From Pseudomonadota bacterium (lineage in GTDB: Bacteria > Pseudomonadota > Gammaproteobacteria > Burkholderiales > SG8-39): a DNA stretch of 6,868 nt. The stretch covers positions 1-6,868 of the forward strand of contig JAKAIH010000148.1 of the NCBI GenBank assembly GCA_021825225.1, given 5' to 3'. Numbering within the stretch: the first letter of the stretch is position 1; each line of letters starts with the position of its first letter. Below are positions 1-6,790 of this stretch, in pieces. Position numbers and translations under genes: made by a program. The notes under the pieces were generated by a model, which saw only the letters and a list, made by a program, of their open reading frames with translations, searched no databases and was not told the DNA's origin.

Positions 1-601
1 TGAAGCCATAGTGCTCGTGTGCCGCCTCGGCCTGGCGCACGATGGCCTCCGGCGTCAGCGTCTGTTCGTGACGCAGCCGGAACCAGGCGCTGCCCGCCTG
101 CGGCTCACCTCGATAGGGCAAATCGGTGTTGCTGCGGTCGCCGATGAAAAAGAGGTAACCGAGCACTTCTACCGCCTCGCGCTGCTGGCCTTCGCCGAGC
201 AGCGTGGCGAGCGGTACCTCGAGGTGCTGTCCGAGCAAGTCGAGCAGCGCCGATTCGATCGCCGTCACCGCGTGGATGGTCGTGCGCAAGTCGAAGGTCT
301 GCGATCCGCGGCCCTCTGCATCGCGCTGGCCGAATTGCCGCTGCACCTGCTGCAGCACCTGCCGATGGGCGCCGATCGATTGGCCGACGACGAGAGCGCG
401 CGCGTCTTCGAGCGTCTGGCGTATTTTCTCGCCGCCGGGCACTTCGCCCACACCGGTGCGCCCGGCGCTGTCGCGCAGGAGCAGCAGGTTGCGCGTGAAG
501 AACGGGCCGTGGGCCCCGCTCAAATTCAGCAGCATGCTGTCGCGACCGGCGACGGGAATAACGCGCAATTCGGTGATCAGCGGCGTAGAGGGGCTCGGCA
601 T
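1..601 (-). CDS. gudD: Glucarate dehydratase, N-terminal part (runs off the left edge)
   Basis: Enolase-superfamily enzyme that dehydrates D-glucarate (and usually L-idarate) to 5-keto-4-deoxyglucarate in cytosolic hexarate catabolism. Reading the minus strand from the ATG at 601 gives 200 uninterrupted codons plus one base. The protein begins [19 protein letters not shown] and carries blocks recognisable from E. coli GudD as I remember it: [18 protein letters not shown] (residues 21-38), [12 protein letters not shown] (50-61), [10 protein letters not shown] (101-110), DLLGQHL (121-127), GYLFFIG (148-154) and WFRLRHE (173-179). This is the capping domain with its substrate-recognition loops. 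The catalytic KxK lysines, the acidic metal ligands and the His/Asp dyad of the barrel would lie beyond the window edge and cannot be checked. A GTG three codons upstream is an alternative start, and only a weak AGAG-like ribosome site precedes either start. The paralogue GudX is a possible alternative, but the intact capping-domain motifs favour GudD. Full-length family members are about 440-450 residues, so a little under half is present. Confidence 0.93.
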   Translation of the reverse strand, partial: MPSPSTPLITELRVIPVAGRDSMLLNLSGAHGPFFTRNLLLLRDSAGRTGVGEVPGGEKIRQTLEDARALVVGQSIGAHRQVLQQVQRQFGQRDAEGRGSQTFDLRTTIHAVTAIESALLDLLGQHLEVPLATLLGEGQQREAVEVLGYLFFIGDRSNTDLPYRGEPQAGSAWFRLRHEQTLTPEAIVRQAEAAHEHYGF

Positions 602-798
602 GGCGTTCACTCTAAGGGCCCGAATGCGGCCGCAATTGATTTTTCTCAATCGGCGGCGATCTTTCCGGTTTCGATCACTTTTCTCCAGCGCGCGAACCGC
701 GGACGAACGACAGCGCCAGCGGCCATCGCCATCGGCTGCATGAATTGAAACGGATCGCTGGTTCGGAATTGCCGCGCAGGCGGCCAAACGAAGGTCTG
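602..798 (-). promoter_or_regulatory. Spacer upstream of gudD
   Basis: This 197-nt stretch lies between the stop of the deacetylase gene and the start of gudD, both on the minus strand. I see no plausible gene in it. It is long enough to give gudD its own promoter, and the only structured element I could find is the FNR/CRP-like palindrome at 636-649. No convincing sigma-70 pair is visible: a TTGAGA on the minus strand, overlapping the palindrome, has only a poor -10 (CATTCG) 17 nt further on. I found no hairpin with a T-run after the deacetylase stop, so read-through from that gene into gudD is also possible. Confidence 0.35.
636..649. promoter_or_regulatory. Possible FNR/CRP-superfamily operator upstream of gudD
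   Basis: The plus strand reads TTGAT-TTTT-CTCAA, which matches 9 of the 10 defined positions of the FNR/Anr consensus TTGAT-N4-ATCAA. It lies 35-48 nt upstream of the gudD ATG, in an AT-rich island within GC-rich DNA. That is a plausible place for an activator or repressor site. FNR control of glucarate catabolism is not something I know to be established. A single degenerate site is weak evidence and could be chance. Confidence 0.25.
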
Positions 799-1722
799 CT
801 ACAAGCCGCCGAGCACCCTGATATGCGCGACCACGCCGCGCGCCAGCGCCGACAGGTTGTAGCCGCCCTCCAGCACCGAGACGATGCGCCCCTCGGCGTA
901 TTTGTCCGCCACCGCCTTGATCTGCTGCGTGACCCAGGCGTAATCGGCGTCCACCAGCCGCAGCATGGCCATGTCGTCCTCCACGTGCGCGTCGAATCCG
1001 GCAGAGAAAAACAGCATCTGCGGCTTGAACGCTTCCAGCGCCGGCAGCCACTGCTGGGTCACGGCATCGCGAAAGGGCTGGCTGCCGGCGCCGGCCGGCA
1101 GCGGCACGTTGACCATGTTCGGCGCTGGATTCTCGGTGCCGCTGTAGGGATAGAAAGGATGCTGGAAGGTGCTCACCATCAGCACGCGCGCGTCGTCGCG
1201 AAAAATGTCCTCGGTGCCATTGCCGTGATGCACGTCGAAATCGACGATGGCGACGCGCTCCAGGCCGTGTTCCTCCAGCGCGTGCTTGGCGGCGATCGCT
1301 ACATTGTTGAACAGGCAAAAGCCCATGGCGCGGCTGCGCGTCGCATGATGCCCCGGCGGGCGCACGCTGCAAAAGGCGTTGTCCACCTGGCGCTTCATCA
1401 CCAGGTCGGTGGCGAGCACCGCCGCGCCGGCCGCATGCAGCGCGGCATCCCAGGTATGCGGATTCATCGCGGTATCCGGATCCAGGTGCACCGTGCCGCT
1501 TTGCGGCGCGCTGGAGCGGATATGGCTGATGTACTCCATCGGATGCACCCGCGCCAGGCTGCTCACTTTCGCCTGCGGCGCCTGGTGATGCGCGAGGTGC
1601 TGCCCGATGCCGGAGGCGATCAGCTGGTCTTCGATCGCGCCCAGGCGCTCCGGACTCTCCGGGTGATAGGCGCCCATATCGTGCTTGCGGCAGTGCGGAT
1701 GTGAGATGAAAGCGGTGGCCAT
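799..1722 (-). CDS. Histone deacetylase family protein (zinc-dependent amidohydrolase)
   Basis: Member of the arginase/deacetylase fold superfamily, the bacterial class II HDAC-like group that includes HDAC-like amidohydrolases and acetylpolyamine deacetylases. It would hydrolyse an acetyl-amide from lysine, polyamine or another small amine in the cytosol. The 307-residue length is typical for a single-domain member. All active-site signatures are present: the HPESPERL entry motif (20-27), RPPGHHA with the paired histidines 125/126, GFCLFNN (134-140), [10 protein letters not shown] (161-170) supplying the likely zinc ligands Asp163 and His165, AGFDAH (241-246) supplying Asp244, and EGGYN (285-289) with the transition-state Tyr288. 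It therefore looks catalytically competent. The ATG at 1722 gives the usual N-terminus for the family but has no strong Shine-Dalgarno. The gene is divergent from the MoxR operon and lies 197 nt upstream of gudD on the same strand. The substrate cannot be deduced: a protein deacetylase, an acetylpolyamine hydrolase and an AcuC-like role all remain open. Confidence 0.93.
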   Translation of the reverse strand: MATAFISHPHCRKHDMGAYHPESPERLGAIEDQLIASGIGQHLAHHQAPQAKVSSLARVHPMEYISHIRSSAPQSGTVHLDPDTAMNPHTWDAALHAAGAAVLATDLVMKRQVDNAFCSVRPPGHHATRSRAMGFCLFNNVAIAAKHALEEHGLERVAIVDFDVHHGNGTEDIFRDDARVLMVSTFQHPFYPYSGTENPAPNMVNVPLPAGAGSQPFRDAVTQQWLPALEAFKPQMLFFSAGFDAHVEDDMAMLRLVDADYAWVTQQIKAVADKYAEGRIVSVLEGGYNLSALARGVVAHIRVLGGL

Positions 1723-1739
1723 GTGCCCAATTGCTCGCG

Positions 1740-1770
1740 GTGGATTGGATGAATATTAGCCGAAATCCAC
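1740..1770. repeat. 7-bp inverted repeat in the divergent promoter region
   Basis: GTGGATT at 1740-1746 is the exact reverse complement of AATCCAC at 1764-1770, with a 17-nt spacer. A smaller palindrome, AATATT (1752-1757), sits within half a base of the same centre. The nested symmetry between two divergent genes is what an operator for a dimeric regulator could look like. However, 7-bp arms with a free choice of spacer are not rare by chance, and no regulator gene is adjacent. Confidence 0.3.
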
Positions 1771-1801
1771 GTAAGATGACGAATGCCCCAGGCATTGCCG
1801 C

Positions 1802-1817
1802 CCCGCCCCCGGGCGGG
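1802..1817 (+). other. GC-rich hairpin in the presumed 5' leader of the MoxR operon
   Basis: CCCGCC (1802-1807) pairs with GGCGGG (1812-1817) around a 4-base loop, giving a short all-GC stem about 65 nt before the MoxR start. No U-tract follows, so it is not an intrinsic terminator. It may affect leader structure or simply reflect base composition. Confidence 0.25.
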
Positions 1818-1870
1818 CATGCGCCACCGGCGGCGGCGCGCGAGCGTCCGGCACCCGCCTGAGCCACCAC

Positions 1871-1875
1871 GGAGA
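1871..1875 (+). promoter_or_regulatory. Ribosome binding site fixing the TTG start of the MoxR gene
   Basis: GGAGA lies 6 nt before the TTG at 1882-1884, the best ribosome site near this gene. It decides the start codon: no comparable motif precedes the in-frame ATG at 1783, and MoxR proteins do not normally carry the Pro/Arg-rich extension that the upstream ATG would add. Confidence 0.7.
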
Positions 1876-1881
1876 AACCGA

Positions 1882-2832
1882 TTGCTGCTGCACGCTGAAA
1901 CGAAATTCGCTGTACGCGACACGTCGATACACCGCGTCATCGCCAACACCGGGAAGGTCATTCTCGGCAAGGAGCGGCAGATACGGCTGGCCGTCGCCTG
2001 CCTGCTCGCGCGCGGCCACCTGCTGATCGAGGATCTGCCCGGCGTGGGAAAGACCACGCTTGCCCACACCCTGGCCAAGCTGCTCGGCCTCGCCTTCCAG
2101 CGCATTTCCTTCACCAGCGACCTGCTGCCCGCCGACATCATCGGCGTGTCGGTATTCGATCGCGACAGCGGCAGCTTCAAATTTCATCCCGGCCCGATAT
2201 TTTCGCAGCTGATCCTGGCCGACGAGGTGAACCGCGCCACGCCCAAGACGCAAAGCGCCTTGCTCGAAGCGATGGAAGAGCACCAGGTCACCGCCGAAGG
2301 CGAGACGCGGCCGCTGCCCGAACCGTTCTTCGTCATCGCCACGCAGAATCCCTCGCATCAGGTCGGCACCTTCCCGCTGCCGGAATCGCAGCTCGATCGC
2401 TTCCTCATGCGCATCGAGCTCGGCTACCCGGATCGCGACGCCGAACGCGCCCTGCTGCAGGGGACGGAGCGGCGCAACCTGGTAGCGACGCTGGAACCCT
2501 GCCTTGCTCCTGGCGAACTCATAGAAATGCAGGCGAACGCCGACCAGGTGCACGCGGCGCCGGCGCTGCTCGACTACATCCAGGCGATCGTGGAGCACAC
2601 GCGGCGCGCGCCCGAGTTCACCAACGGCCTGTCGCCGCGCGCTGCGCTCGGCATGCTGCATGCGGCCAAGGCCTGGGCCATGCTCGAAGGCCGCGACAAG
2701 GTGCTGCCCGAGGACGTGCAGGCGATCCTGCCTGGTGTCGCCGGCCACCGCCTGGCGCCGGCGCACGAAGGCGCGCGCATACGCTCCTCCGAGGTCACCG
2801 CCGCGCTGATCGAGGCCGTCCCGATTCCCTGA
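1882..2832 (+). CDS. MoxR-family AAA+ ATPase
   Basis: Cytosolic AAA+ ATPase of the MoxR group, a family implicated in chaperone-like maturation or insertion of cofactors and partner proteins, usually together with DUF58 or von Willebrand-type partners. From the TTG start the protein has 316 residues, normal for the family. Visible motifs in order are Walker [10 protein letters not shown] (51-59), Walker B ILADEVNR (111-118), sensor 1 VIATQNP (151-157), the LDRF arginine-finger segment (171-174) and the sensor 2 motif SPRA (251-254) in the C-terminal lid. All look intact, so it should hydrolyse ATP. The in-frame ATG at 1783 would add 33 low-complexity Pro/Arg residues and is rejected because GGAGA sits 6 nt before the TTG. 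It is first of four co-directional genes, with 32 nt separating it from the DUF58 gene, its expected partner. Its client is unknown. Genomic context suggests the DUF58 and TgpA membrane proteins. Confidence 0.93.
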   Translation: MLLHAETKFAVRDTSIHRVIANTGKVILGKERQIRLAVACLLARGHLLIEDLPGVGKTTLAHTLAKLLGLAFQRISFTSDLLPADIIGVSVFDRDSGSFKFHPGPIFSQLILADEVNRATPKTQSALLEAMEEHQVTAEGETRPLPEPFFVIATQNPSHQVGTFPLPESQLDRFLMRIELGYPDRDAERALLQGTERRNLVATLEPCLAPGELIEMQANADQVHAAPALLDYIQAIVEHTRRAPEFTNGLSPRAALGMLHAAKAWAMLEGRDKVLPEDVQAILPGVAGHRLAPAHEGARIRSSEVTAALIEAVPIP

Positions 2833-2864
2833 AGCGCAGCGACCAACCATAGCGCGCTGGCGCG

Positions 2865-3821
2865 ATGTTCGAAAAAATCCTGAGCCGCTCGCAGCTCTAT
2901 CTCGCGTTCTTCGGACCGCGCAAACCCGAGCCGGGCACGATCTTCCTGCGGCAGAACCGCGTCTACATCCTGCCCACGCGCCCCGGGCTCGCTTTCGCCC
3001 TGGCCTTGGGCGTGATGCTCATCGGCTCGATCAACTACAACCTTTCGCTGGGCTACATCCTCACCTTCCTGCTCGCGAGCATGGGGCTGGTCGCGATCCT
3101 GCACACCTTCCGCAACCTGGTGCATCTGCATATCTCGCCCGGCCGCGCCGAGCCCGTGTTTGCGGGCAAGACGGCCTGGTTCGAACTGTTCGTCGAAAAC
3201 CGCTCGGGCTATGAGCGCAGCGCCATCGTTCTATGGCGCGAGGGCAAGGCGACGCAGTGCGACCTTGCCGCCGCGCGCGGCGCCACGGGGAGCGTTCCGG
3301 TCGCAGCCGAACGGCGCGGCTGGCTTACACCGGGGCGCATCACCCTGGAAACGCGCTTTCCCGTCGGCCTGCTGCGCGCCTGGAGCTATATCCAACCGGA
3401 CATGCGCTGCCTGGTCTACCCCAAGCCCGACGACGGCATGTTGCCGCTGCCCGAACCGTCGGGCGGCGTAGGCGAGAAGCGCGTGGCCAGCGGCGGCAGC
3501 GACGATTTCGCCGGACTGCGCCAGTATCAGGTGAGCGATTCGCCGCGGCATATACACTGGAAAGCCGCCGCGCGGGGACAGGGTCTGCAAACTAAGGTGT
3601 TCAGCGGCCGCGCCGCCGCCGAATTGTGGCTGGACTGGAGCGCGCTGCCCGCCCACCTGGATCTCGAATCGAAATTGTCGCGCCTGACGCGCTGGGTGCT
3701 CGCCGCCGATCAGGAGGGCCTGCGCTACGGCCTGCGCCTGCCCGGCGTGGAATTGGCGCCGGATGCAGGCGAGCCGCAGCGCCTCGCCTGCCTGCGGGAA
3801 CTGGCTCTGTATGGACTCTAG
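2865..3821 (+). CDS. DUF58 domain-containing membrane protein
   Basis: A 318-residue protein of the DUF58 family, which almost always sits beside a MoxR ATPase. Its biochemical role is not established. Two adjacent hydrophobic segments near the N-terminus (about 40-57 and 61-80) anchor it in the inner membrane, followed by a long soluble region. The family hallmark is present as YQVSDSPRHIHWKAAAR (221-237), a variant of the usual GDDPRxIDWKxSAR. The C-terminal part (about 250-318) corresponds to the region sometimes compared with von Willebrand A folds. The ATG at 2865 is well defined, because an in-frame TAG at 2850-2852 leaves no earlier start. It lacks a recognisable Shine-Dalgarno, so it probably depends on translation arriving from the moxR gene 32 nt upstream. 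Its last codons overlap the tgpA start by 11 nt, which supports co-expression as one module. Confidence 0.92.
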   Translation: MFEKILSRSQLYLAFFGPRKPEPGTIFLRQNRVYILPTRPGLAFALALGVMLIGSINYNLSLGYILTFLLASMGLVAILHTFRNLVHLHISPGRAEPVFAGKTAWFELFVENRSGYERSAIVLWREGKATQCDLAAARGATGSVPVAAERRGWLTPGRITLETRFPVGLLRAWSYIQPDMRCLVYPKPDDGMLPLPEPSGGVGEKRVASGGSDDFAGLRQYQVSDSPRHIHWKAAARGQGLQTKVFSGRAAAELWLDWSALPAHLDLESKLSRLTRWVLAADQEGLRYGLRLPGVELAPDAGEPQRLACLRELALYGL

Positions 3822-5766
3822 AACCGCGGCGAACGCCACGATCCAGCTGCGCCACCTGTTCTGGCTGCTCGGCGGGCTGGCGCTGGTGGCCGCACCGCAT
3901 ACGGCGCGCCTGCCCTGGTGGCTGAACCTGATCGCCACCATCCTGTTCGCCTGGCGCATCTATCTCGCCTGGGGCGAGCGCGCGCTGCCCAGGACATGGC
4001 TGCTGACGCTGCTGGTCGTCGGCGGCATGGTCGGCGTCTATCTCACTTACCGCACCCTGTTCGGGCGCGATTCCGGCGTGGCCCTGCTGGTGTTGTTCCT
4101 GTCGCTGAAGCTGCTCGAGCTGCGCCACACGCGCGATGCACTGGTGCTGGTCCTGCTCACCTATTTTCTCGCGCTCACCAATTTCTTCTATTCGCAGACG
4201 CTGCCCACCGCGGGACTGATGCTGGCCACGACGCTGGTCAATACCGCCAGCCTGGTAAACTTCGCCGCGCCCGGACGCGCGCTGCAGGCCAACCTGAAGA
4301 CGGCGGGCGTGCTGCTGGCGCAGGCCGCACCGGTGATGCTGATCCTGTTCTTCCTGTTTCCACGGGTGCAGGGCCCGCTGTGGGGTTTGCCGCAGGACGC
4401 CTACAGCGGCATTACCGGCTTGTCCAACTCGATGTCGCCCGGCGCGATCAGCCGGCTGTCGCAGTCCGATGCCATCGCCTTTCGCGTGCGCTTCCAGGGT
4501 GCGCCGCCGCCGCGGCCGCAGCTGTACTGGCGCGGACCGGTGTTCTGGAATTTCGACGGCCGCACCTGGCGCCCGGGCGATGCGCGCCCCTATGGCCAGA
4601 TCCGGTTCGAGGCGAGCGGCAAGCCCTACGACTACGAAGTCACGCTGGAGCCGCACAACCACAATTGGCTGTTCGCGCTGGAACTCGCGGCGAAAGTTCC
4701 GCCCAATGCGGGAGTCAGCGCCGACTACGTGCTGCTGTCGCGCACACCGGTGCGCAACCGCATGCGCTACGAGCTGCGCTCCTACACCAACTTCACCGAG
4801 GGCGGCGCGAACGATGCGGACGAACTAAGGCCGGGACTGCAGCTGCCGGCGGGCTTCAATCCGCGTGCGCGCCGGCTGGCGCAGCAGTGGGCCGCCGGCG
4901 GCGCAAGCGACGTTGCCATCGTGCAGAAAGCGCTGAATTACTTTCGCGAGCAGGGCTTCGTCTACACGCTCGAACCGCCGCTGCTCGGCCGCGATTCGGT
5001 GGACGAATTCCTGTTCGGCAGCAAGCGCGGCTTTTGCGAGCACTACGCCTCAAGCTTCGTGTTCCTGATGCGCGCGGCCGGTCTGCCGGCACGCGTGGTC
5101 ACCGGCTATCAGGGTGGCGAAATCAATCCGGTGGACCAGTACATGGTGGTGCGCCAGTCCGACGCGCATGCCTGGGCCGAGGTGTGGCTCAAAGGCCGCG
5201 GCTGGACCCGCTTCGACCCCACCGCCGCAGTCTCCCCGGTACGGGTCGAATCGGGCGTTGCCGCGGCCGTGCCCGCGACCGACCCGCTGCCCCTGATGGC
5301 GCGCACCACGCTCGCCTGGCTGCGCGAGGTGCGCTACAACTGGGACGCGCTCGCAAACAAGTGGAACCAGCTGGTGCTGGGCTATAACCCCGAGCGCCAG
5401 CGCGAATTCCTTTCGCGCATGGGCATGAGCGAGCCCGGTTGGGAAAACATGGCGCTGACGCTGTTCTGGGGCGTGGGCGGCCTGCTGGCGCTGCTCACCG
5501 CCTGGCTGTTGCGGCGCATGCGCAGCGCCGATCCGGTGCAGCGCCTGTGGTTGAGGTTCTGCGCCAAGCTCGGAAAAGAAGGCTGTGCACGCGCGGCGCA
5601 TGAAGGTCCGGCCGATTTCGTCGCGCGCAGCGCCGGGCGCTATCCCGCCAGCGCCGAGCGCATCCGCGCCATCGGCGAGCGCTACATCGCGCTGCGCTAC
5701 GGCGTAGCGGCGGACGCGCGCCTGCTGGCCGAATTGCGCCTGCTGGTGCGGGAGTTCGGCGTTTGA
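3811..5766 (+). CDS. tgpA: TgpA-like membrane protein with periplasmic transglutaminase domain (DUF3488-transglutaminase-DUF4129)
   Basis: A 651-residue inner-membrane protein with the architecture of Pseudomonas aeruginosa TgpA. The N-terminal DUF3488 half has about six or seven hydrophobic segments (roughly 13-28, 34-54, 62-80, 86-104, 109-127, 132-150 and 164-184). A periplasmic region with a transglutaminase-like core follows, then one more membrane segment (about 548-567) and a cytosolic DUF4129 tail ending in LLAELRLLVREF. The catalytic triad is visible: Cys409 in KRGFCEHYA, His453 in SDAHAWAEVW and Asp469 in RFDPTAAV. The fold can act as an acyltransferase or a protease, and the physiological substrate is not known. 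I chose the ATG at 3811 over the in-frame ATG at 3763. It gives the usual short N-terminus, GGGA lies 11 nt upstream, and the overlap with the DUF58 stop is 11 nt rather than 59. The 3' end overlaps mltB by 4 nt. Confidence 0.93.
   Translation: MDSRTAANATIQLRHLFWLLGGLALVAAPHTARLPWWLNLIATILFAWRIYLAWGERALPRTWLLTLLVVGGMVGVYLTYRTLFGRDSGVALLVLFLSLKLLELRHTRDALVLVLLTYFLALTNFFYSQTLPTAGLMLATTLVNTASLVNFAAPGRALQANLKTAGVLLAQAAPVMLILFFLFPRVQGPLWGLPQDAYSGITGLSNSMSPGAISRLSQSDAIAFRVRFQGAPPPRPQLYWRGPVFWNFDGRTWRPGDARPYGQIRFEASGKPYDYEVTLEPHNHNWLFALELAAKVPPNAGVSADYVLLSRTPVRNRMRYELRSYTNFTEGGANDADELRPGLQLPAGFNPRARRLAQQWAAGGASDVAIVQKALNYFREQGFVYTLEPPLLGRDSVDEFLFGSKRGFCEHYASSFVFLMRAAGLPARVVTGYQGGEINPVDQYMVVRQSDAHAWAEVWLKGRGWTRFDPTAAVSPVRVESGVAAAVPATDPLPLMARTTLAWLREVRYNWDALANKWNQLVLGYNPERQREFLSRMGMSEPGWENMALTLFWGVGGLLALLTAWLLRRMRSADPVQRLWLRFCAKLGKEGCARAAHEGPADFVARSAGRYPASAERIRAIGERYIALRYGVAADARLLAELRLLVREFGV
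5750..5754 (+). promoter_or_regulatory. Ribosome binding site for the TTG start of mltB
   Basis: GGGAG within the last codons of tgpA lies 8 nt before the TTG at 5763-5765. It supports that TTG as the mltB start and, with the TTGA start/stop overlap, predicts translational coupling to tgpA. Confidence 0.7.
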
Positions 5767-6782
5767 GCTGCCGGGCGCAGCGCCTGCTGTGCGCGTCGTT
5801 CGCGCTGATGCTCGCGCTGGCGTTCCCCCCGGCGTACGCTGCGAACACTGCCACGCGCTACGCCGGGCGCAGCGACGTGCGCGAGTTCATCAATGAAATG
5901 GTGGAAAAGCACGGCTTCGTCAAGCGCGAACTGCGCAAGCTGTTCAGCCGCGCGCGCTTCCAGCCCAGTATCATCGCGGCGATCACCCCGCCCAGCGAAC
6001 CGCACGCCAAATCCTGGCAGGCCTATCGCGCGCTGTTCCTGACGCCGCAGCGCATCGAGGCGGGTGTCGCATTCAGCGAACGGCATCGCCCGGCGCTCGC
6101 CTACGCCGCCGCGCTCTACGGCGTGCCCGAGGAAATCATCGTCGCCATCATCGGCGTGGAGACGGTGTACGGCCGCAACACCGGCAACTACCGCGTCATC
6201 GACGCGCTGAGCACGCTCGCCTTCGACTACCCGCCGCGCGCCGAATTCTTCCGCGGCGAGTTGGAGAACTACCTGCTGTATGCGCGCGACGCGGGCATCG
6301 ACACCCTGGCCCTGAAAGGATCGTATGCCGGCGCCATCGGCATCCCGCAGTTCATGCCGGGAAGTTATCGCCGCTATGCCGTGGACCTGGACGGCGACGG
6401 CAAGCAGGATCTCTCGGGCAGCTTCGCCGACGCCATCGGCAGCGTCGCCAATTTTCTCAAGGCGCACGGCTGGCAAACGGGCGAGCCGGTGGCCTACCCG
6501 GCGCAGGTGCAGGGCGAGAATTTCCGCAGCCTGGTCGACGCCGGCATCAAGCCCGCCTACCGCTACGGCGATCTGGCGAATTTCGGCGTCAGCGCCGAGG
6601 GCGAGGCCGGCGCGGATGCGTCCTGCGCTCTGATCGAGCTGACCACACCGGATGAAGCCAGCGAGTACCTCGTGGGCTTCACCAATTTCTACGTCCTCAC
6701 GCGCTACAACCGCTCCAGCATGTACGCCGCGGCGGTGCTGGAGCTGGCGCAGGCGGTGAAAGCGGCAGATCCGCCGGAATGA
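5763..6782 (+). CDS. mltB: Lytic murein transglycosylase B
   Basis: Periplasmic enzyme (GH103 / SLT family 3) that cleaves the MurNAc-GlcNAc bond of peptidoglycan to leave 1,6-anhydro-MurNAc ends. The 339-residue protein starts at a TTG, supported by GGGAG 8 nt upstream and because only this start yields a full signal peptide: Arg-containing n-region, hydrophobic core about 8-21, likely cleavage after AYA (24-26). The Cys at residue 10 is not in a proper lipobox, so unlike E. coli MltB it is probably soluble. The catalytic acid is Glu133 in IIGVETVYGRNTG. Other signatures are AFDYPPRAEFF (153-163), GAIGIPQFMPGSYRRYAVD (190-208), DAIGSVANFLKAHGW (223-237) and the substrate-groove segment TRYNRSSMYAAAV (313-325). 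DLDGDGKQDL (208-217) matches an EF-hand calcium loop, as known from the E. coli Slt35 structure. It overlaps tgpA by 4 nt and is the last gene of the apparent operon. Confidence 0.95.
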   Translation: MSCRAQRLLCASFALMLALAFPPAYAANTATRYAGRSDVREFINEMVEKHGFVKRELRKLFSRARFQPSIIAAITPPSEPHAKSWQAYRALFLTPQRIEAGVAFSERHRPALAYAAALYGVPEEIIVAIIGVETVYGRNTGNYRVIDALSTLAFDYPPRAEFFRGELENYLLYARDAGIDTLALKGSYAGAIGIPQFMPGSYRRYAVDLDGDGKQDLSGSFADAIGSVANFLKAHGWQTGEPVAYPAQVQGENFRSLVDAGIKPAYRYGDLANFGVSAEGEAGADASCALIELTTPDEASEYLVGFTNFYVLTRYNRSSMYAAAVLELAQAVKAADPPE

Positions 6783-6790
6783 GCGTGAAA

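Larger units (their letters stand above)
1723..1881. promoter_or_regulatory. Divergent intergenic region between the deacetylase gene and the MoxR operon
   Basis: With the MoxR start placed at 1882, these 159 nt separate two divergent transcription units and should carry promoters in both directions. The half nearest the deacetylase (about 1740-1785) is AT-richer. It holds weak -10-like hexamers, TAAGAT on the plus strand (1772-1777) and TAATAT on the minus strand (1758-1753), without convincing -35 partners. The half nearest moxR (about 1785-1870) is extremely GC-rich and would form a structured 5' leader. An in-frame ATG at 1783 would read this GC-rich part as a Pro/Arg-rich tail. I treat that part as untranslated. 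Confidence 0.45.

Noticed and set aside
11..748. Plus-strand 245-codon open frame
   Set aside because: It is antisense to gudD. Its translation is Arg/Ala/Gln-rich with no recognisable motifs, whereas the minus strand gives clear GudD sequence.
745..1704. Plus-strand 319-codon open frame
   Set aside because: Antisense shadow of the deacetylase gene. The minus strand carries every HDAC active-site motif.
1783..1881. 33-residue Pro/Arg-rich N-terminal extension of MoxR
   Set aside because: No ribosome site at its ATG, atypical for MoxR proteins, and a strong GGAGA precedes the TTG at 1882.
1756..2850. Minus-strand 364-codon open frame opposite the MoxR gene
   Set aside because: High-GC antisense shadow with low-complexity composition. 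The opposite strand has intact AAA+ motifs.
3763..3810. 16-residue N-terminal extension of TgpA from the ATG at 3763
   Set aside because: It would overlap the DUF58 gene by 59 nt. The ATG at 3811 gives a compact 11-nt overlap and a better N-terminus.
3918..5387. Plus-strand 489-codon frame inside tgpA
   Set aside because: It is a +1-frame shadow rich in Arg/Ala. The tgpA frame continues uninterrupted through the same bases with an intact triad.
5763..5795. Lipobox in MltB around Cys10 (LLC)
   Set aside because: A Leu directly before the Cys, and a position ahead of the hydrophobic core, do not fit a lipobox. A cleavable signal with AYA fits better.
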